Positions 4,367-5,340 of a stretch of 5,340 nucleotides of DNA are shown one piece after another. Under the pieces are notes generated by a model. It was not told where the DNA came from and did no database searches. It saw only the letters and a program-made list of their open reading frames with translations. The DNA is from RGIG2206 sp045648425. Lineage in GTDB: Bacteria > Bacillota > Clostridia > Oscillospirales > Acutalibacteraceae. Position 1 is the stretch's first letter. The number at the start of each line of letters is the position of its first letter. Location of the stretch: NCBI GenBank assembly GCA_045648425.1, contig JAZRNV010000121.1, forward strand, positions 1-5,340. The letters run 5' to 3'. The position numbers and the translations under genes are program-made.

Positions 4367-5340
4367 TAATGTTAGACTTCCCGATGCCGTAGGTGGCGGT
4401 TACGGCGCTTTTTGGCGCTTTAAAGGCCGTTACCGAGTGTGCAAGGGCAGCCGTGCTTCCAAAAAGAGCAAGACCACCGCACTTAATACCATTGTGCGAA
4501 TGATGCAATATCCTCTTGCCAACACCCTTGTTGTGCGTAAGACCTACCGAAGCCTACACGACAGCTGCTTTGCCGAGCTTAAATGGGCTATACATCGATT
4601 GGGCGTTGACGATTGGTGGGCTGTTAAAGAGAGCCCTCTTGAAATGACCTACATCCCGACGGGACAAAAGATACTCTTCAGAGGACTTGATGACCCGTTG
4701 AAGGTCACGTCAATTACCGTTAACGTAGGTTCTCTTTGCTGGCTTTGGATTGAAGAAGCCTACGAGATTGAACGTGAATCCGATTTCAATATGATTGACG
4801 AATCAATCAGAGGTGCCGTTCCAGACGGTCTCTTTAAGCAGGTAACCATTACCTTTAACCCATGGAGCGATACCCACTGGCTTAAATCCCGTTTTTTTGA
4901 TAAACCCGATGCAGACACCCTTGCCATAACCACAAATTACACCTGCAATGAGTGGCTTGATGCTGCTGATAAACGTTTGTTCGAGCAGATGCGTGTTAAC
5001 AATCCGCGCAGATACGCTGTCGCAGGATTAGGTGAATGGGGAGTATCAGATGGCCTTGTGTATGAGAATTGGTCGGTAGAAAGCTTTGACGTGGCAGAAC
5101 TGTGCAGCAATGACAGCTGGAAATATAAGCATGTCTTTGGCCTTGACTATGGATATACCAACGACCCCACGGCTTTTATTGCGGCATTGGTAAACCCTGC
5201 GGATAAGCTGTTGTATATTTACGACGAGTTTTACGAGACCAAGCTGCTTAACAGCGCCATTGCAGAGCGCATCAAAGCGATGGGCTATACGAAGGAGCGT
5301 ATCGTTGCCGACTCTGCGGAGCCAAAGAGTAACGATGACC
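4344..5340 (+). CDS. Phage terminase large subunit, C-terminally cut by the window edge
   Basis: At least 332 residues of the packaging ATPase-nuclease are present. The P-loop is the variant KGSRASKKSKTT (34-45), in which lysine replaces the usual glycine before K41-S42. Walker B is CWLWIEEA (132-139, acidic pair E137-E138), followed by ITFNPWS (169-175) and the TTNY motor motif. The RNase H-like nuclease follows, with its three acidic positions visible: D268 in GLDYGYTNDPT, D294 in YIYDEFYE, and D323 in VADSAEPKS. The ATPase pumps DNA into the prohead and the nuclease cuts concatemers. The start is taken as GTG 4344, giving a protein that begins MTAKLKTNNVRLPDAVGGGY; the reading frame is open back to 4338 only. 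The short uncharged start region and overlap with the small subunit are usual for this family. Confidence 0.92.
   Translation, partial: MTAKLKTNNVRLPDAVGGGYGAFWRFKGRYRVCKGSRASKKSKTTALNTIVRMMQYPLANTLVVRKTYRSLHDSCFAELKWAIHRLGVDDWWAVKESPLEMTYIPTGQKILFRGLDDPLKVTSITVNVGSLCWLWIEEAYEIERESDFNMIDESIRGAVPDGLFKQVTITFNPWSDTHWLKSRFFDKPDADTLAITTNYTCNEWLDAADKRLFEQMRVNNPRRYAVAGLGEWGVSDGLVYENWSVESFDVAELCSNDSWKYKHVFGLDYGYTNDPTAFIAALVNPADKLLYIYDEFYETKLLNSAIAERIKAMGYTKERIVADSAEPKSNDD

Noticed and set aside
4369..4392. ATG at 4369 as the start of the large terminase
   Set aside because: It meets TAG after seven codons; the conserved VRLPDAVGGGY begins in the GTG 4344 frame.

Overview
The window is a tailed-phage (phage or prophage) segment. 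Its protein families and strong Shine-Dalgarno sequences point to a Bacillota host, most likely a gut Clostridia/Oscillospiraceae-type bacterium. All recognised genes lie on the + strand, tightly packed with short overlaps, and the order runs from replication to late packaging. No integrase, attachment site or host gene is visible, so integrated and free phage cannot be told apart.

Replication part (1-1538): the last residues of what looks like a DNA polymerase sliding clamp are followed by a short gap with two adjacent hairpins. Then come a stand-alone DUF6017-like protein and, coupled by an ATGA overlap, an HUH-type rolling-circle replication protein. Together these suggest a phage replication module built on an HUH initiator.

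Accessory part (1526-3325): a three-helix mini-PnuC-like membrane protein, a DUF3850 (ASCH/PUA-like) protein, a beta-class DNA methyltransferase (SPPY type), a Lar-like zinc ribbon, a small gene broken by a one-base deletion in an A tract, and a 35-residue single-span membrane protein. The methyltransferase and Lar-like genes form a plausible anti-restriction pair and look more A+T-rich than their neighbours.

Late switch and packaging (3315-5340): a DUF1492/ArpU-like regulator with a sigma-70 region-4-like C-terminus precedes a 215-base gene-free stretch. That stretch holds tandem TGTCCCC repeats next to a -10-like box, a three-stem structured element, and a terminator-like hairpin whose 3' arm is duplicated. 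The small terminase subunit follows. The large terminase subunit starts at a GTG inside the small-subunit gene and runs off the window. The likely logic is that the regulator activates transcription just downstream of its own gene, and the structured leader then controls read-through into the packaging operon, or alternatively serves as the packaging site.
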